DNA of 64,000 nucleotides from Siccirubricoccus phaeus (GCF_008360935.1 NZ_SRXO01000026.1:30561-94560); one strand, 5' to 3'; positions 24,953 through 33,725 are shown, numbered from the stretch's first letter. The notes: a model not told the origin generated them from the letters alone. Program-made: numbers and translations.

Positions 24953-25035
24953 GAGGCACCGCCAGGCCTTGCGCCAGCGCAAGGCACAACCGCGCGGGAT
25001 CGGCTAGGCTTCCATCATCGGTAGGAGGACGGGCG

Positions 25036-25191
25036 ATGTGGGTCCGGGCGATCTTGGTGGTGGCGGGCGCGCTGGCCGCTCTGGTGGTGGCGCGGGATGC
25101 GCCGAATTTCCTGGTGGTGGAGGCGATGGTGGCCGTGGTGCTGATCGCCGCCGTGGTGGGGCTGCTGGCCCTGCTGAACCGGCGCCGCTGA
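25036..25191 (+). CDS. 51-residue membrane protein with two predicted helices
   Basis: The ATG at 25036 is preceded by GGAGGA at good spacing. Two hydrophobic stretches (about residues 4-19 and 27-47) are separated by a short polar turn (ARDAPN), and the C-terminus is basic (LNRRR). Codon third positions are strongly G/C, as in true genes here. It lies just downstream of the GGDEF relic. No family is recognised; it could be a small toxin-like, regulatory or envelope protein. Confidence 0.55.
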   Translation: MWVRAILVVAGALAALVVARDAPNFLVVEAMVAVVLIAAVVGLLALLNRRR

Positions 25192-25320
25192 GAGGCGGCG
25201 GTGGGTTGATCGGCTGACTCACGCGGGCCGCGGACTCGCGCGGCGGGCCAAGGGGCGAAGCCCGCAGCGCCGCCGCCAGGGCGTGCTTCGTTCGCTTTCG
25301 CTCACGCGCCCCGCTCCAGC

Positions 25321-25383
25321 TCCTTGTCTGGTCACGTGATTCACGGTCTCGGCTGATCCAGCCCCAACCGACCACGCTCTAAT
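25321..25383 (-). repeat. Dispersed repeat family B, copy 2 (reverse)
   Basis: The minus strand reads AGAGCGTGGTCGG, then GGATCAGCCGAGACCGTG, then AATCACGTGACC, matching copies at 9789-9898 and 30404-30614 with substitutions that keep the same order. It lies in the 461-nt non-coding stretch 25192-25652, which also holds a family A repeat; nothing else is visible there. Confidence 0.7.
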
Positions 25384-25545
25384 CCGGCCTTTGCAGCCGC
25401 AGGAGGCCAGGCAAGAGCGCCATCCACAACAACGCCATCCCCACCGTGCCTGCCGCCCTCACCTGTCAGCGCATAGAGCTGCCAGCCGACGGCGACGGGA
25501 AGGATCTGGAAGGAGTCGGCCGGTTCAACCCGCGAGGATTGAAAC

Positions 25546-25652
25546 TCGGACCGGGGTCCGGGGCCAGGTCCCTGGCCCCGGCGGGGGTTGGCGGCACTGC
25601 CGCCAGCCGGGGCAGCGTCCCCTGCCGGGGGTTGGGGGCAAACCCCCCACCC
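25546..25652 (+). repeat. Dispersed repeat family A, copy 2
   Basis: It starts AAACTCGGACCGGGGTCCGG, continues with inverted CCAGGTCCCTGG, then CCCCGGCGGGGGTTGGCGGC and ACTGCCGCCAG, and ends in GGGGGTTGGGGGCAAACCCC. It abuts the 3' end of the htrA-like gene. Confidence 0.75.
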
Positions 25653-26606
25653 CTACCCTTCCCTCTCCCCCGGCACCACCCGCACCCGGCGCGGATCGCC
25701 CCGTCGCAGCAGCAGCACCTCCGCCGTCTCTCCCACCCGGTCCCCGGTCAGCCAGCGCAGCAGCGCGTCCACCCCCGTCACCGCCACCCCGCCGATCTCC
25801 AGCACCAGATCCCCGGGCGCGATGCCCGCCCGGTCCGCCGGCCCGCCGCGCTGCACCGCCGCCACCAGCACGCCGCTTTCCTGCGCGACGCCCAGCGCCC
25901 GGGCGAAGCGCCGCGGCACCGCCTCCCGCTGGCCCGTCAGCCCCAGCGCCGCCCGCCGTACCCGGCCGAAGCGCGCCAATTGCCCCAGCACGAGCTGCGC
26001 CGTGTTGCTGGCCACCGCGAAGCACAGCCCCTGCGCTCCGGCGATGATCGCCGTGTTGATGCCGATGACCCGCCCGGCGGAATCCACCAGCGCGCCGCCG
26101 GAATTCCCGGGATTCAGCGCCGCGTCGGTCTGCACCAGATCCTCGATCGGCCTGCCGCCCCGCCCCGCCAGGCTGCGCCCCAGCGCGCTGATCACCCCCG
26201 CCGTGACGGTGGAGGAGAAGCCCAGCGGGTTGCCGATGGCCACCGCGAGCTGCCCTACCCGGAGCGCGGCGGAATCCCCCAGCGTCGCGGCCGGCAGCGC
26301 GGCGCCATTCTCCGCCCGCAGCAGGGCCAGGTCGGTATCCGCATCCTGCCCCAGCAGCCGCGCCGGCAGGGGCCGGCCTTCCGCCGTGGTGACCAGGATC
26401 TCCTCCGCCCCGGCCACCACATGGGCATTGGTCAGCACCAGCCCGTCCGGCGAGACGGTGACGCCGGAGCCGCCCCCGGCGCCGCGCCTGCCGCGCACCG
26501 CCACATGCAGCACCGCCGGCCCGGCCCGCTCCACTGCCGTGGTCACCGCGCGGGAATAGGCATCGAGCAGCGAGACGTCATCCGGGGGCAAGGGGGTATC
26601 AAGCAT
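25653..26606 (-). CDS. HtrA/DegP-like serine protease without signal peptide
   Basis: A 317-residue trypsin-like protease plus one PDZ domain. The triad is His62 (LTNAHVV), Asp92 (DTDLALLR) and Ser169 (NPGNSGG). The PDZ domain spans about residues 225-310 (GIAPGDLVLEIGG). Unlike most HtrA proteins it begins directly with MLDTPLPPDDVSLLDAY, with no signal peptide or membrane anchor, so it may act in the cytoplasm. The ATG at 26606 is chosen because the longer upstream frame has no similarity and overlaps the divergent antiporter gene. A second, secreted DegP-like protein is encoded at 47089-48168. Confidence 0.87.
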   Translation of the reverse strand: MLDTPLPPDDVSLLDAYSRAVTTAVERAGPAVLHVAVRGRRGAGGGSGVTVSPDGLVLTNAHVVAGAEEILVTTAEGRPLPARLLGQDADTDLALLRAENGAALPAATLGDSAALRVGQLAVAIGNPLGFSSTVTAGVISALGRSLAGRGGRPIEDLVQTDAALNPGNSGGALVDSAGRVIGINTAIIAGAQGLCFAVASNTAQLVLGQLARFGRVRRAALGLTGQREAVPRRFARALGVAQESGVLVAAVQRGGPADRAGIAPGDLVLEIGGVAVTGVDALLRWLTGDRVGETAEVLLLRRGDPRRVRVVPGEREG

Positions 26607-26675
26607 GGCGAGGAAGCAGGTGGTGCGCCGAACGGCCCCCTCGCAACCCCGCCATGCGGCCGGGTAGAAGCGTGC

Positions 26676-28322
26676 ATGGCCCTCGCCGAACTCCTCCTCG
26701 CCCTGACCGCCGCCTGCATCGGCTTCGCCCTGCTGGCGCGGTACCTGAAGCTGCCCTACGCCGTCATCCTGGTGCTGGGGGGCATGCTGCTGGCCCTGCT
26801 GCCCGGCCTGCCGATGGTGCCGCTGGACCCGGAATTCGCTCTGGCCTTCTTCCTGCCGCCGCTGCTGCAGGGCAGCGCCTTTCGCACGGATTGGCGGGCC
26901 TTCCGCAGCTATCTGCGGCCGATTCTGCTGCTGGCGGTGGGGGCGGTGGCGTTCACCGCCTTCTGCATCGCCCTGGTCGCCCGGCTGCTGCTGCCGGAAC
27001 TGCCCTGGAGTGCGGCCATCGCCCTCGGCGCCATCGTCGCCCCGCCGGATGCGGTGGCGGCCGCCGCGGTGCTGCAGAGGCTCCGCCTGCCCCGCAAGAT
27101 CGTCACCGTGCTGGAAGGCGAGAGCCTGATCAACGACGCCTCCGCCCTCGTGCTCTACAGGCTGGCGGTGGCCGCGGCGATGAGCGGCGCCAATGTCACG
27201 CCAAGCACGGGCATCCTGATCTTCCTCGGCCTCGGCCTCGGCGGCATCGTCATCGGCTGGCTGGTGGCGCAGGCCACCATCGCCCTGCTGCGCCGGCTGG
27301 GCGACCCGATGCTGGAGACCGCGACCACCTTCCTCGCCGCCTATGCCGCCTACCTCGCGGCGGAGGCGGCGCATGTCTCCGGCGTGATGGCGGTGGTGAC
27401 GGCCGGCATGGTGTTCGGTCGGGTGCAGCACACGCTGTTCAGCTCGCAATCCCGCATTGCCGCCAAGGCGATCTGGGACTTCGTCGAATTCCTGCTCAAC
27501 AGCCTGGTCTTCGTGCTGATCGGGCTGCAGCTCAACCAGGTGCTGGGCCGCATCGCGGACATCGGCACCGGGCAGCTCGCCTCGCTGGCTCTCATCCTCT
27601 CGGCGACGCTCATCCTCTCCCGCTTCCTCTGGGTCTATCCCGCCACCTGGCTGCCGCGGCTGGTGTGGGGGGCGCGGCGGCATGACCCGCTGCCGAGCGG
27701 ACGCTATACCGCGATCGTCGCCTGGGCCGGCATGCGGGGCGTGGTGAGCCTGGCCGCCGCCCTGGCCCTGCCGGAGGAATTCCCCGAACGCGACCTCATC
27801 GTCTTTCTCGCCTTCTGCGCCATCCTGGCGACGCTGGTGGTGCAGGGCACCACGCTGGAATGGGTGATCAAGACGCTCCGCGTCGAAGTGCCGGCGCATC
27901 CCGGCGGCATCGACCCGGAGGAGGCGGAGGCACGGCGCATCATCGCCGCCGCGGCGCTGGCGGAGGTGGAGAGCCGGCTGGACGACCCGCTGGAAGGTGC
28001 CATCGCCGCCGACCTGATCCATGAATTCCGCGACCGCGCCGGGCACCAGGAACGCATCGCCACCAACCATGCCGCGGCGGCGGCGGAACGCGCGGCGCGG
28101 CGGCGGATCCGGCTGGCGGCGCTGGAGACCTCCCGCCGCATCCTCCTCGCCCACCATGCGGAAGGGCTGCTGACCCAGGAGGGTGTGGCGCATATCGAGC
28201 AGGAGCTGGATCTGGAGGAGCTGCGCATCCGCCAGGTGCTGGGCGATGAGCGGACCGAGGCGGAGAAGGCCAGGGCGCTGCGGATGCGCCGGCCGGTGCT
28301 GGCGCTGGCCGGCCATGCCTGA
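26676..28322 (+). CDS. Na+/H+ antiporter, CPA1/NhaP type
   Basis: A 548-residue inner-membrane cation/proton antiporter. About twelve hydrophobic helices fill residues 1-410. The ion-binding signatures GAIVAPPDAVAAAAV (Asp125) and GESLINDASALVLYR (Asp154) are intact. A helical cytoplasmic tail (about 430-548, rich in Glu/Ala/Arg) is typical of bacterial members of this group and may regulate activity. It is divergent from the leaderless HtrA gene, with only 69 nt between, so the two promoters must overlap or lie close together. Confidence 0.9.
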   Translation: MALAELLLALTAACIGFALLARYLKLPYAVILVLGGMLLALLPGLPMVPLDPEFALAFFLPPLLQGSAFRTDWRAFRSYLRPILLLAVGAVAFTAFCIALVARLLLPELPWSAAIALGAIVAPPDAVAAAAVLQRLRLPRKIVTVLEGESLINDASALVLYRLAVAAAMSGANVTPSTGILIFLGLGLGGIVIGWLVAQATIALLRRLGDPMLETATTFLAAYAAYLAAEAAHVSGVMAVVTAGMVFGRVQHTLFSSQSRIAAKAIWDFVEFLLNSLVFVLIGLQLNQVLGRIADIGTGQLASLALILSATLILSRFLWVYPATWLPRLVWGARRHDPLPSGRYTAIVAWAGMRGVVSLAAALALPEEFPERDLIVFLAFCAILATLVVQGTTLEWVIKTLRVEVPAHPGGIDPEEAEARRIIAAAALAEVESRLDDPLEGAIAADLIHEFRDRAGHQERIATNHAAAAAERAARRRIRLAALETSRRILLAHHAEGLLTQEGVAHIEQELDLEELRIRQVLGDERTEAEKARALRMRRPVLALAGHA

Positions 28323-28373
28323 CCTGGCGCAGGGCGCCGTCGGGCGCCCCGCCAGGTTCAACCGTCGGATCGC

Positions 28374-28462
28374 AAACTCGGACCGGGGTCCGGTCCCCGG
28401 CGGGGTCCAGGGGCAGAGCCCCTGGCGGGGTGCAGGGGGAGGAGCCCCTGCCGGGCCGGCAT
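28374..28462 (+). repeat. Dispersed repeat family A, copy 3
   Basis: Contains AAACTCGGACCGGGGTCCGG, then CCCCGGCGGGGTCCAGGGGC, then AGAGCCCCTGGCGGGGTGCA and GGAGCCCCTGCCGGG. It lies between the convergent antiporter and mscL genes. Confidence 0.75.
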
Positions 28463-28518
28463 GCCGTCAACGGAACAGCCCGCACCCGCCATGCCGGGCG
28501 ATCCGCCCGTCGCTCGCG

Positions 28519-28977
28519 TCACTTCGGCGCGCGCTGCGCCTTCAGCTCGTCGCGGATTTCGGCCAGCAGCTTCTCGGTCGGCGTCTCCGCCGGCGGCGGG
28601 GCCTTGCCCAGCTCGTTCAGCCGCAGGGTGGAGAGCGCCTTCACCACCCAGAAGATGGCGAAGGAGACGATCAGGAATTTGATGATGGTGTTGATGAAGC
28701 TGCCGATGGCGATCACCGCCGCCCCGCCCTGCCGCGTCGCGGCCAGGGAGGGCTGCCGCTCCCCGCTCAGCACCAGGAAGATGTTGGAGAAATCCACGCC
28801 GCCGATGGCCAGGCCGATGATGGGGTTGATGATGTCCTCGACGAAGGAGGTGACGATGGTGGTGAAGGCGGCGCCGACCACGATGCCGACCGCGAGGTCC
28901 ACCACCGAGCCGCGCATGATGAAGGCCTTGAACTCGCGCAGCCAGGCGGGTTCGCGGAACGGAATGGGTGATTGCAT
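28519..28977 (-). CDS. mscL: Large-conductance mechanosensitive channel
   Basis: A 152-residue inner-membrane channel that opens at high membrane tension to release osmolytes. The N-terminal amphipathic helix precedes TM1 (GSVVDLAVGIVVGAAFTTIV, about residues 23-42). TM2 lies near residues 92-114 (IGSFINTIIKFLIVSFAIFW). The C-terminal helix ends EKLLAEIRDELKAQR, the usual bundle. The length is in the normal range (about 140-150). It is monocistronic, reading left. Confidence 0.95.
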   Translation of the reverse strand: MQSPIPFREPAWLREFKAFIMRGSVVDLAVGIVVGAAFTTIVTSFVEDIINPIIGLAIGGVDFSNIFLVLSGERQPSLAATRQGGAAVIAIGSFINTIIKFLIVSFAIFWVVKALSTLRLNELGKAPPPAETPTEKLLAEIRDELKAQRAPK

Positions 28978-29078
28978 GGGCAGGCGCCTCCAGCCGGGGA
29001 GACGAGCCTAGACCAGGGCGGTTCCGCGCCGCCACCGCACGGCCTTGCGAGCGCCGCCGCAGCCGGGGAAGCTGCGTC

Positions 29079-29483
29079 ATGCCGCCCCCGGAATTCACCC
29101 AGCAGATCACCTTCCTCTACGCCGCGGACCCCGCTGCTTGCCGCCGTTTCTATGCGGAGGTGCTGCGCCTGCCGCTGGTGCAGGACCAGGGGGATGTCGC
29201 GATCTTCGCGGTGGCCGGGCGGCGCGGCTTCCTCGGCATCTGCCCGGCGCGCGGGGCGCGGGAGGTGACCGACCCGCGCCGCGAGGGCGGGGCGCTGCTG
29301 ACGCTGGTGAGCGAGGCGGTGGAGGAATGGCACGCCTGGTTGCTGGCGCAGGGGGTGCGGCCGGAAGCCCCGCCGAGCCGCAGCCCGCACGGCATCACCC
29401 ATTTCTTCTTCCGCGATCCGGCCGGTTACCTGCTGGAAATTCAGCGTTTCGACCGCCCGGACTGGCCGGCGCCCATGGCCTGA
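29079..29483 (+). CDS. VOC-family dioxygenase/resistance-like protein
   Basis: A 134-residue single VOC domain (ITFLYAADPAACRRFYAEVL at the N-terminus; HGITHFFFRDPAGYLLEIQRF at the C-terminus). His near 114 and Glu near 127 are likely metal ligands, whereas the first position (ITFLY) lacks the usual His, so metal binding may be incomplete. Substrate unknown. It reads right, away from mscL, and stands 93 nt before the lipoprotein gene. Confidence 0.75.
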   Translation: MPPPEFTQQITFLYAADPAACRRFYAEVLRLPLVQDQGDVAIFAVAGRRGFLGICPARGAREVTDPRREGGALLTLVSEAVEEWHAWLLAQGVRPEAPPSRSPHGITHFFFRDPAGYLLEIQRFDRPDWPAPMA

Positions 29484-29576
29484 GGCCCGGCCCGCCGCAA
29501 CCAGACCGGCCCACGGACGTTCCGGAGGCCGTGGGACGGGCGCGACGCCCGACCGGCAGCAATGGAGGCCAGGACG

Positions 29577-30284
29577 ATGAGCTGGAAATTGGTCGGTGCG
29601 GCGACTCTTGCCCTCGCGCTCGGCGCCTGCGGCAGCAACAGCGAGGACCGGACCACGGGCGGCGCGGCGGCGGGCGCCGCGACCGGGGCGGGCATCGGCG
29701 CCTTTGGCGGGCCGGTAGGCGCGCTGGCCGGGGCGGCCATCGGCGGCGGCGCCGGCGCCATCACCGGCGCGGCGACCTCGCCGCGCGACGTCAACCTCGG
29801 CACCCCGCCCTGGAGCAACCCGGAAACCCGGGTGCCGGGCGTGCAGGAAGGCTCCTCCGGCCGCCATCGCGGCGGCTCGGCCAGCGGCACGGTCCGGCAG
29901 GCGCAGGAGGCGCTGAACAGCCGCGGCTTCAATGCCGGCACGGCCGATGGCGTCTGGGGGCCAAGGACCCAGGAGGCGCTCACCGCCTTCCAGCAGGCCA
30001 ACAACCTGGAGGCCACGGGCCGGCTGAACGCGCCGACCCGCCAGGCGCTCAACATCGGCGGCGGCGGCGAGGGCCGGACCGCGGCGCGCGCCGAGCGCGA
30101 CCGTGCCTATATGGGCGGCGGCATGGCTGCGCCGGCCGAGACCGGCAGCCCGGCGGCGCCGGCGCCCGCCACCGGCGGCAGCCCGGCCCCGAGTTACAAC
30201 CCGGGTCAGAGCCCGACCACGCCGACCCCCGGGACTGGCGGCACCGTGGCGCCCGGCAGCAGCACGCCCTCCGCGCCGCGCTAG
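29577..30284 (+). CDS. Lipoprotein with glycine zipper and peptidoglycan-binding domain
   Basis: A 235-residue secreted protein. The N-terminus (KLVGAATLALALGAC) is a lipoprotein signal with lipobox LGAC, giving Cys18 or so as the lipidated residue. A glycine-zipper segment (about 30-65, GAATGAGIGAFGGPVGALAG) may sit in a membrane. A PG_binding_1 domain spans about 100-155 (VRQAQEALNSRGFNAGTADG, RTQEALTAFQQ). The tail is Pro/Ser/Thr-rich. The ATG at 29577, 8 nt after GGAGG, is preferred over 29562. The TAG stop lies inside the end of the adjacent repeat at 30281-30402. Confidence 0.8.
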   Translation: MSWKLVGAATLALALGACGSNSEDRTTGGAAAGAATGAGIGAFGGPVGALAGAAIGGGAGAITGAATSPRDVNLGTPPWSNPETRVPGVQEGSSGRHRGGSASGTVRQAQEALNSRGFNAGTADGVWGPRTQEALTAFQQANNLEATGRLNAPTRQALNIGGGGEGRTAARAERDRAYMGGGMAAPAETGSPAAPAPATGGSPAPSYNPGQSPTTPTPGTGGTVAPGSSTPSAPR

Positions 30285-30402
30285 TGTCCTGCCCGCGAAG
30301 TTCGCTGGATTTCCAGCGAACGCAGCGGACAAGCAGGCCACTGGAAACAAGAGCTAGTGGCCCGAGAACGAAGTCCGCAGGATTGCGGAATCGGGACACT
30401 AG
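30281..30402 (+). repeat. MITE-like element with CTAGTGTCC terminal inverted repeats
   Basis: The ends read CTAGTGTCC (30281-30289) and GGGACACTAG (30393-30402). Internal hairpins include GTTCGCTGGA with TCCAGCGAAC. At 122 bp with no coding capacity, it resembles a miniature transposable or palindromic intergenic element. The stop codon of the lipoprotein gene is formed by its left end. Confidence 0.6.
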
Positions 30403-30403
30403 A

Positions 30404-30614
30404 GCATTTTTCAAGCCGGGCGGAATCGCCGGCGGACTCGGAAAATGCGATCAAACAAAGGGCTGGAGCGGGTTCGCCGAGCACAGGCGAGGTGAATCCG
30501 CTCTGGAATGGGATCGGCGGGTGAGCTTCGCCCACCCGTTCGCTCCGGCTCATTGTCGGGTCGCGTGATTCACGGTTTCAGTCGATTCGACCTTACCCGA
30601 TCACGCTCCAGCCG
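30404..30614 (-). repeat. Dispersed repeat family B, copy 3 (reverse, long form)
   Basis: The minus strand contains GGAGCGTGATCGGGTAAGG, then GTCGAATCGACTGAAACCGTG, here quoted in part, then AATCACGCGACCC; farther left, CAAACAAAGGGCTGGAGCGG matches the second half of copy 1. The stretch 30285-30718 is entirely repeats; no gene is visible. Confidence 0.7.
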
Positions 30615-30718
30615 GGCTGCGGGAAGTGCCGCAGGGGCTTCCCCCGTCGGAACAGGCGCCGCCTGTGCCCTCAGCAGATCCGGGGCTCCCATGGAGGCGC
30701 GCAGCGCTCCATGGGGAA

Positions 30719-32023
30719 CTATCGTGAGAGCAGCCAGTCCGGCAAGCCGGTGACGAGGGTAACGGGGAACAGGGTGCAGAGCACCACCGTCAGCACCAGC
30801 ATCAGGAAGAAGGGCAGGCTGGCCATCGCCACCTCGGTCTGCTCCTTCCCCGTCATGGTCTGCATGACGAAGAGGTTGAAGCCGACCGGCGGCGTGATTT
30901 CCGCAATCTCCACCAGCAGCACGATGAAGATGCCGAACCACACCAGGTCGAACCCCGCATGCTGCACCAGCGGGATGACGATGGAGGTGGTGAGCACGAT
31001 CATCGAGACGCCGTCGAGCGCCGTCCCCAGCAGCACATAGACCACGGTGAGGATGGCGATCAGTCCATAGGGGCCGAGGTTCAGCGAGGCCGCGCCCTGG
31101 GCCAGCGCCGCCGGGATGCCGGTCAGCGCCATCGCCTTGGTGAGGAAGGCGGCGCCGGCGAGGATGAACATGATCATGCAGGAAAGCCGGGTGGCGCCGC
31201 GCAGGCTGTCGAGGAAGCTCTGCCAGGTCAGCACCCCCGTCACCGCGGCGAGGATCAGGCTGCCGAGCACGCCGAAGGCCGCCGCCTCCGTCGCCGTCGC
31301 CCAGCCGACGAACATGGAGCCGATGGTGGCGATGATGAGCAGGGCGCAGGGGATGAGCTGGGCGCTGGCCCGCATCTTCTCCCCGAAGGAGAGGCGCGGC
31401 TCCGGCGGCGGCTGCTTGTCCGGGTTCAGCTTCGCCCAGATCGCGATGTAGGCGCTGAACAGCAGCATCACCAGCAGCCCGGGCAGGCAGCCGGCGATGA
31501 AGACGCGGATGATCGAAACCTCCGCCGCCACCGCATAGACCACCATGATGATGGAGGGCGGGATGAGGATGCCGAGGGTGCCGGAGGTGGCGAGCGAGCC
31601 GATCGCCACGCTCTCGCTGTAGCCGCGCTTCTTCAGCTCCGGCAGCGCGATCTTCGAGACCGTGGCGCAGGTCGCCGCGGAGGAGCCAGAGACGCTGCCG
31701 AAGATGCCGCAGGCGAGGATGTTCACATGGAGCAAGCCCCCCGGGATGCGCCGCACCCAGGGGGAGAGGCCGTTGAACAGCTCCTCCGAGAGCTTGGTGC
31801 GGAACAGGATCTCGCCCATCCAGACGAACATCGGCAGGGCGGCCAGTGTCCAGGACCCGGTGCTCTCCCAGAAGGCGGAGGCGAGGAAGAGGCCAGGCGA
31901 GGGATGCACGAAGGTCATCGCCACATAGCCGACGGCCGCCAGCGACATGGAGATCCAGAGCCCGGCGCCGAGCAGCAGGCAGAGCAGCACGAGCAGCAGC
32001 AGAGCGAAGGTCAGCAGATCCAC
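30719..32023 (-). CDS. dctM: TRAP transporter large permease (DctM family)
   Basis: A 434-residue inner-membrane permease of a TRAP system, which imports an organic acid using the sodium or proton gradient. About twelve helices are visible. Family motifs include CATVSKIALPELKKRGY, GTLGILIPPSIIMVVYAVAA, LGTALDGVSMIVLTTSIVIP and EIAEITPPVGFNLFVMQ. The length is normal (about 430). It is the last gene of the dctPQM operon, starting 3 nt after dctQ. Confidence 0.93.
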   Translation of the reverse strand: MDLLTFALLLLVLLCLLLGAGLWISMSLAAVGYVAMTFVHPSPGLFLASAFWESTGSWTLAALPMFVWMGEILFRTKLSEELFNGLSPWVRRIPGGLLHVNILACGIFGSVSGSSAATCATVSKIALPELKKRGYSESVAIGSLATSGTLGILIPPSIIMVVYAVAAEVSIIRVFIAGCLPGLLVMLLFSAYIAIWAKLNPDKQPPPEPRLSFGEKMRASAQLIPCALLIIATIGSMFVGWATATEAAAFGVLGSLILAAVTGVLTWQSFLDSLRGATRLSCMIMFILAGAAFLTKAMALTGIPAALAQGAASLNLGPYGLIAILTVVYVLLGTALDGVSMIVLTTSIVIPLVQHAGFDLVWFGIFIVLLVEIAEITPPVGFNLFVMQTMTGKEQTEVAMASLPFFLMLVLTVVLCTLFPVTLVTGLPDWLLSR

Positions 32024-32026
32024 CGT

Positions 32027-32560
32027 TCAGACCTCCGCCGAGAAATCGCCGGCGGCGGCGCGTTCCTCCGCCGCCACCACATAGCCGGGCTTCTGCCCGC
32101 GCAGCACCGTCACCAGCTCGTCCAGCACCGCGATGAGGAGCAGGGCGGAGCCGGCGGGCATGGCGATCTTCGGGATCCAGAGGGGGATGGGCACGGTGCC
32201 CTGCGCCACCTCCTCGATCTCATAGCTGAACATCATGTCCTGGAAGACCCAGCGGGTGATGTAGGCCAGCAGCGCCGCGGCCAGCAGCAGCACCCCGGCT
32301 TCCGCCCAGCGCCGCGGTCCCGGGCCCAGCTTTTCCAGCAGCATGCCGACGCGGATCAGCTCGCCCCGCTTGAAGGTGGCGGCCAGCGCGAAGAAGGTGG
32401 TGCTGACGCAGAGATAGGCGCTGATGTCGTCGGCGGCAGGGAATTGCATCTGCATCTCCCGCAGCACCACCTGCGCCATCATCACCAGGAAGATCGCCAG
32501 CAGGGAGAGCGCCGCGAGCCCCGCGCCTGCGGCGTAGAGCGCATCCAGCAGCCGCCGCAT
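32027..32560 (-). CDS. dctQ: TRAP transporter small permease (DctQ family)
   Basis: A 177-residue inner-membrane subunit with four hydrophobic helices (for example GLAALSLLAIFLVMMAQVVL near 13-32 and GVLLLAAALLAYITRW near 85-100). The segment ADDISAYLCVSTTFFALAATF with KRGELIRVGML is a DctQ signature. The ATG at 32560, 1 nt after the dctP stop, gives the normal family N-terminus; a longer frame would overlap dctP. Confidence 0.88.
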   Translation of the reverse strand: MRRLLDALYAAGAGLAALSLLAIFLVMMAQVVLREMQMQFPAADDISAYLCVSTTFFALAATFKRGELIRVGMLLEKLGPGPRRWAEAGVLLLAAALLAYITRWVFQDMMFSYEIEEVAQGTVPIPLWIPKIAMPAGSALLLIAVLDELVTVLRGQKPGYVVAAEERAAAGDFSAEV

Positions 32561-32561
32561 C

Positions 32562-33533
32562 TCAGCCGGCCTTGTAGGCGTCGAGCGCCTTCCGGCCATC
32601 CTCGCCGGCACGGCCCACCCATTCCTCGGCGATGGTGTTGCCGACTGTGGCGAGCCCAGCCAGCAATTCAGGCGTCGGCGTCGCGATGGTCATGCCGCGG
32701 CTGCCGAGCATGGCCTGCAGCTCGGTCGCCGCCTCGTCGGACATCTGCCAGCCGCGCAGCTCCGCCTTCGCCGCGGCGGCGCGGATCGCCTGCTGCTGCG
32801 CCGCCGGCAGGGCTTCCAGCGTGCGGCGCTGCATGAAGATGGTGTTCATCGTGCGGGTGAAGCCGATGGGGGTGAAGATCTTGCAGTAATCCCAGGCCTG
32901 GCTGTCCACGCCGGTCTGCGCGCTGGTGACCATCACATTCACCACGCCGGTGGCGAAGGCCTGCGGAATCTCCGCCGACTGCACCAGGGTGGGAGAGGCG
33001 CCGACCAGCGTCGCGAAGCGGTTGGTCATGACGTTGAAGGTGCGCATGCGGGTGCCGCGCAGGGTTTCCAGGCTCGGCACCGGCGCGTTGGTGTAGAGGC
33101 CGGAGGGCGGCCAGGGCACCTCGTACAGCACCGTCAGCCCCTGGCGGGCGAAGCGTGCCTCCACATAGGGCTTGGCCAGGGCGCGCAGCTTCCGCGCCAT
33201 CGCCGTGGAGGTGACGAGCTGCGGGATGCTGTCGATCTCGAAGAAGGGATCCTCATTGCCATAGGCGCTGATCAGGATCTCGCCGAGCTGCACCTGGCCG
33301 GTCTGCACCCCACGCTTGATCTGCGGCAGCGGCAGCAGGGAGCCGTTGGTGTGCATCTGCGTCTGGATGCCGGTGATCTGCGCCACCTCCTCCAGGAACA
33401 TCTTCAGGTTGCGGGTGTGGTAATTGCCGTCCGGATAGGCGCAGGCCGCCTGCCAGCGCACCTGCGCGACGGCGGGAGCAATGCTGGCGCAGGCAGCGCC
33501 GGCCGCAAGCAGGCCGCGGCGGGTGAGGATCAT
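32562..33533 (-). CDS. dctP: TRAP transporter periplasmic receptor (DctP family), copy 1
   Basis: A 323-residue secreted solute-binding protein. The N-terminus (MILTRRGLLAAGAACAS) is a signal, with twin Arg hinting at Tat export; the mature part starts near QVRWQAACAYPDG. Core DctP motifs include QIKRGVQTGQVQLGEIL, TRMRTFNVMTNRF, the region around PQAFATGVVNVMVTSAQTG, and EEWVGRAGEDGRKALDAYK at the C-terminus. The ATG at 33533 is chosen because it starts the signal peptide. It heads the dctPQM operon and is closely related to the receptors at 33726-34718 and 37436-38409. Confidence 0.92.
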   Translation of the reverse strand: MILTRRGLLAAGAACASIAPAVAQVRWQAACAYPDGNYHTRNLKMFLEEVAQITGIQTQMHTNGSLLPLPQIKRGVQTGQVQLGEILISAYGNEDPFFEIDSIPQLVTSTAMARKLRALAKPYVEARFARQGLTVLYEVPWPPSGLYTNAPVPSLETLRGTRMRTFNVMTNRFATLVGASPTLVQSAEIPQAFATGVVNVMVTSAQTGVDSQAWDYCKIFTPIGFTRTMNTIFMQRRTLEALPAAQQQAIRAAAAKAELRGWQMSDEAATELQAMLGSRGMTIATPTPELLAGLATVGNTIAEEWVGRAGEDGRKALDAYKAG

Positions 33534-33725
33534 GCAGGAAGCCCCCCTGGTCTTTCTCCGTCGCCCGGACATTGCGCCGCCGCTTCCAGGCGGCGCAAGG
33601 GGGGCGGGGCCGTCACACGGGGCCGGCAGCCACGCCCTGCCCGCGCGGCGGGCAAAGCCTGCCGCTTTGCCGGTCAGGGCCTCATCGCCGCAGCGCGCAT
33701 GCCGCGGCGGCGGGTCCCCGCAGGC

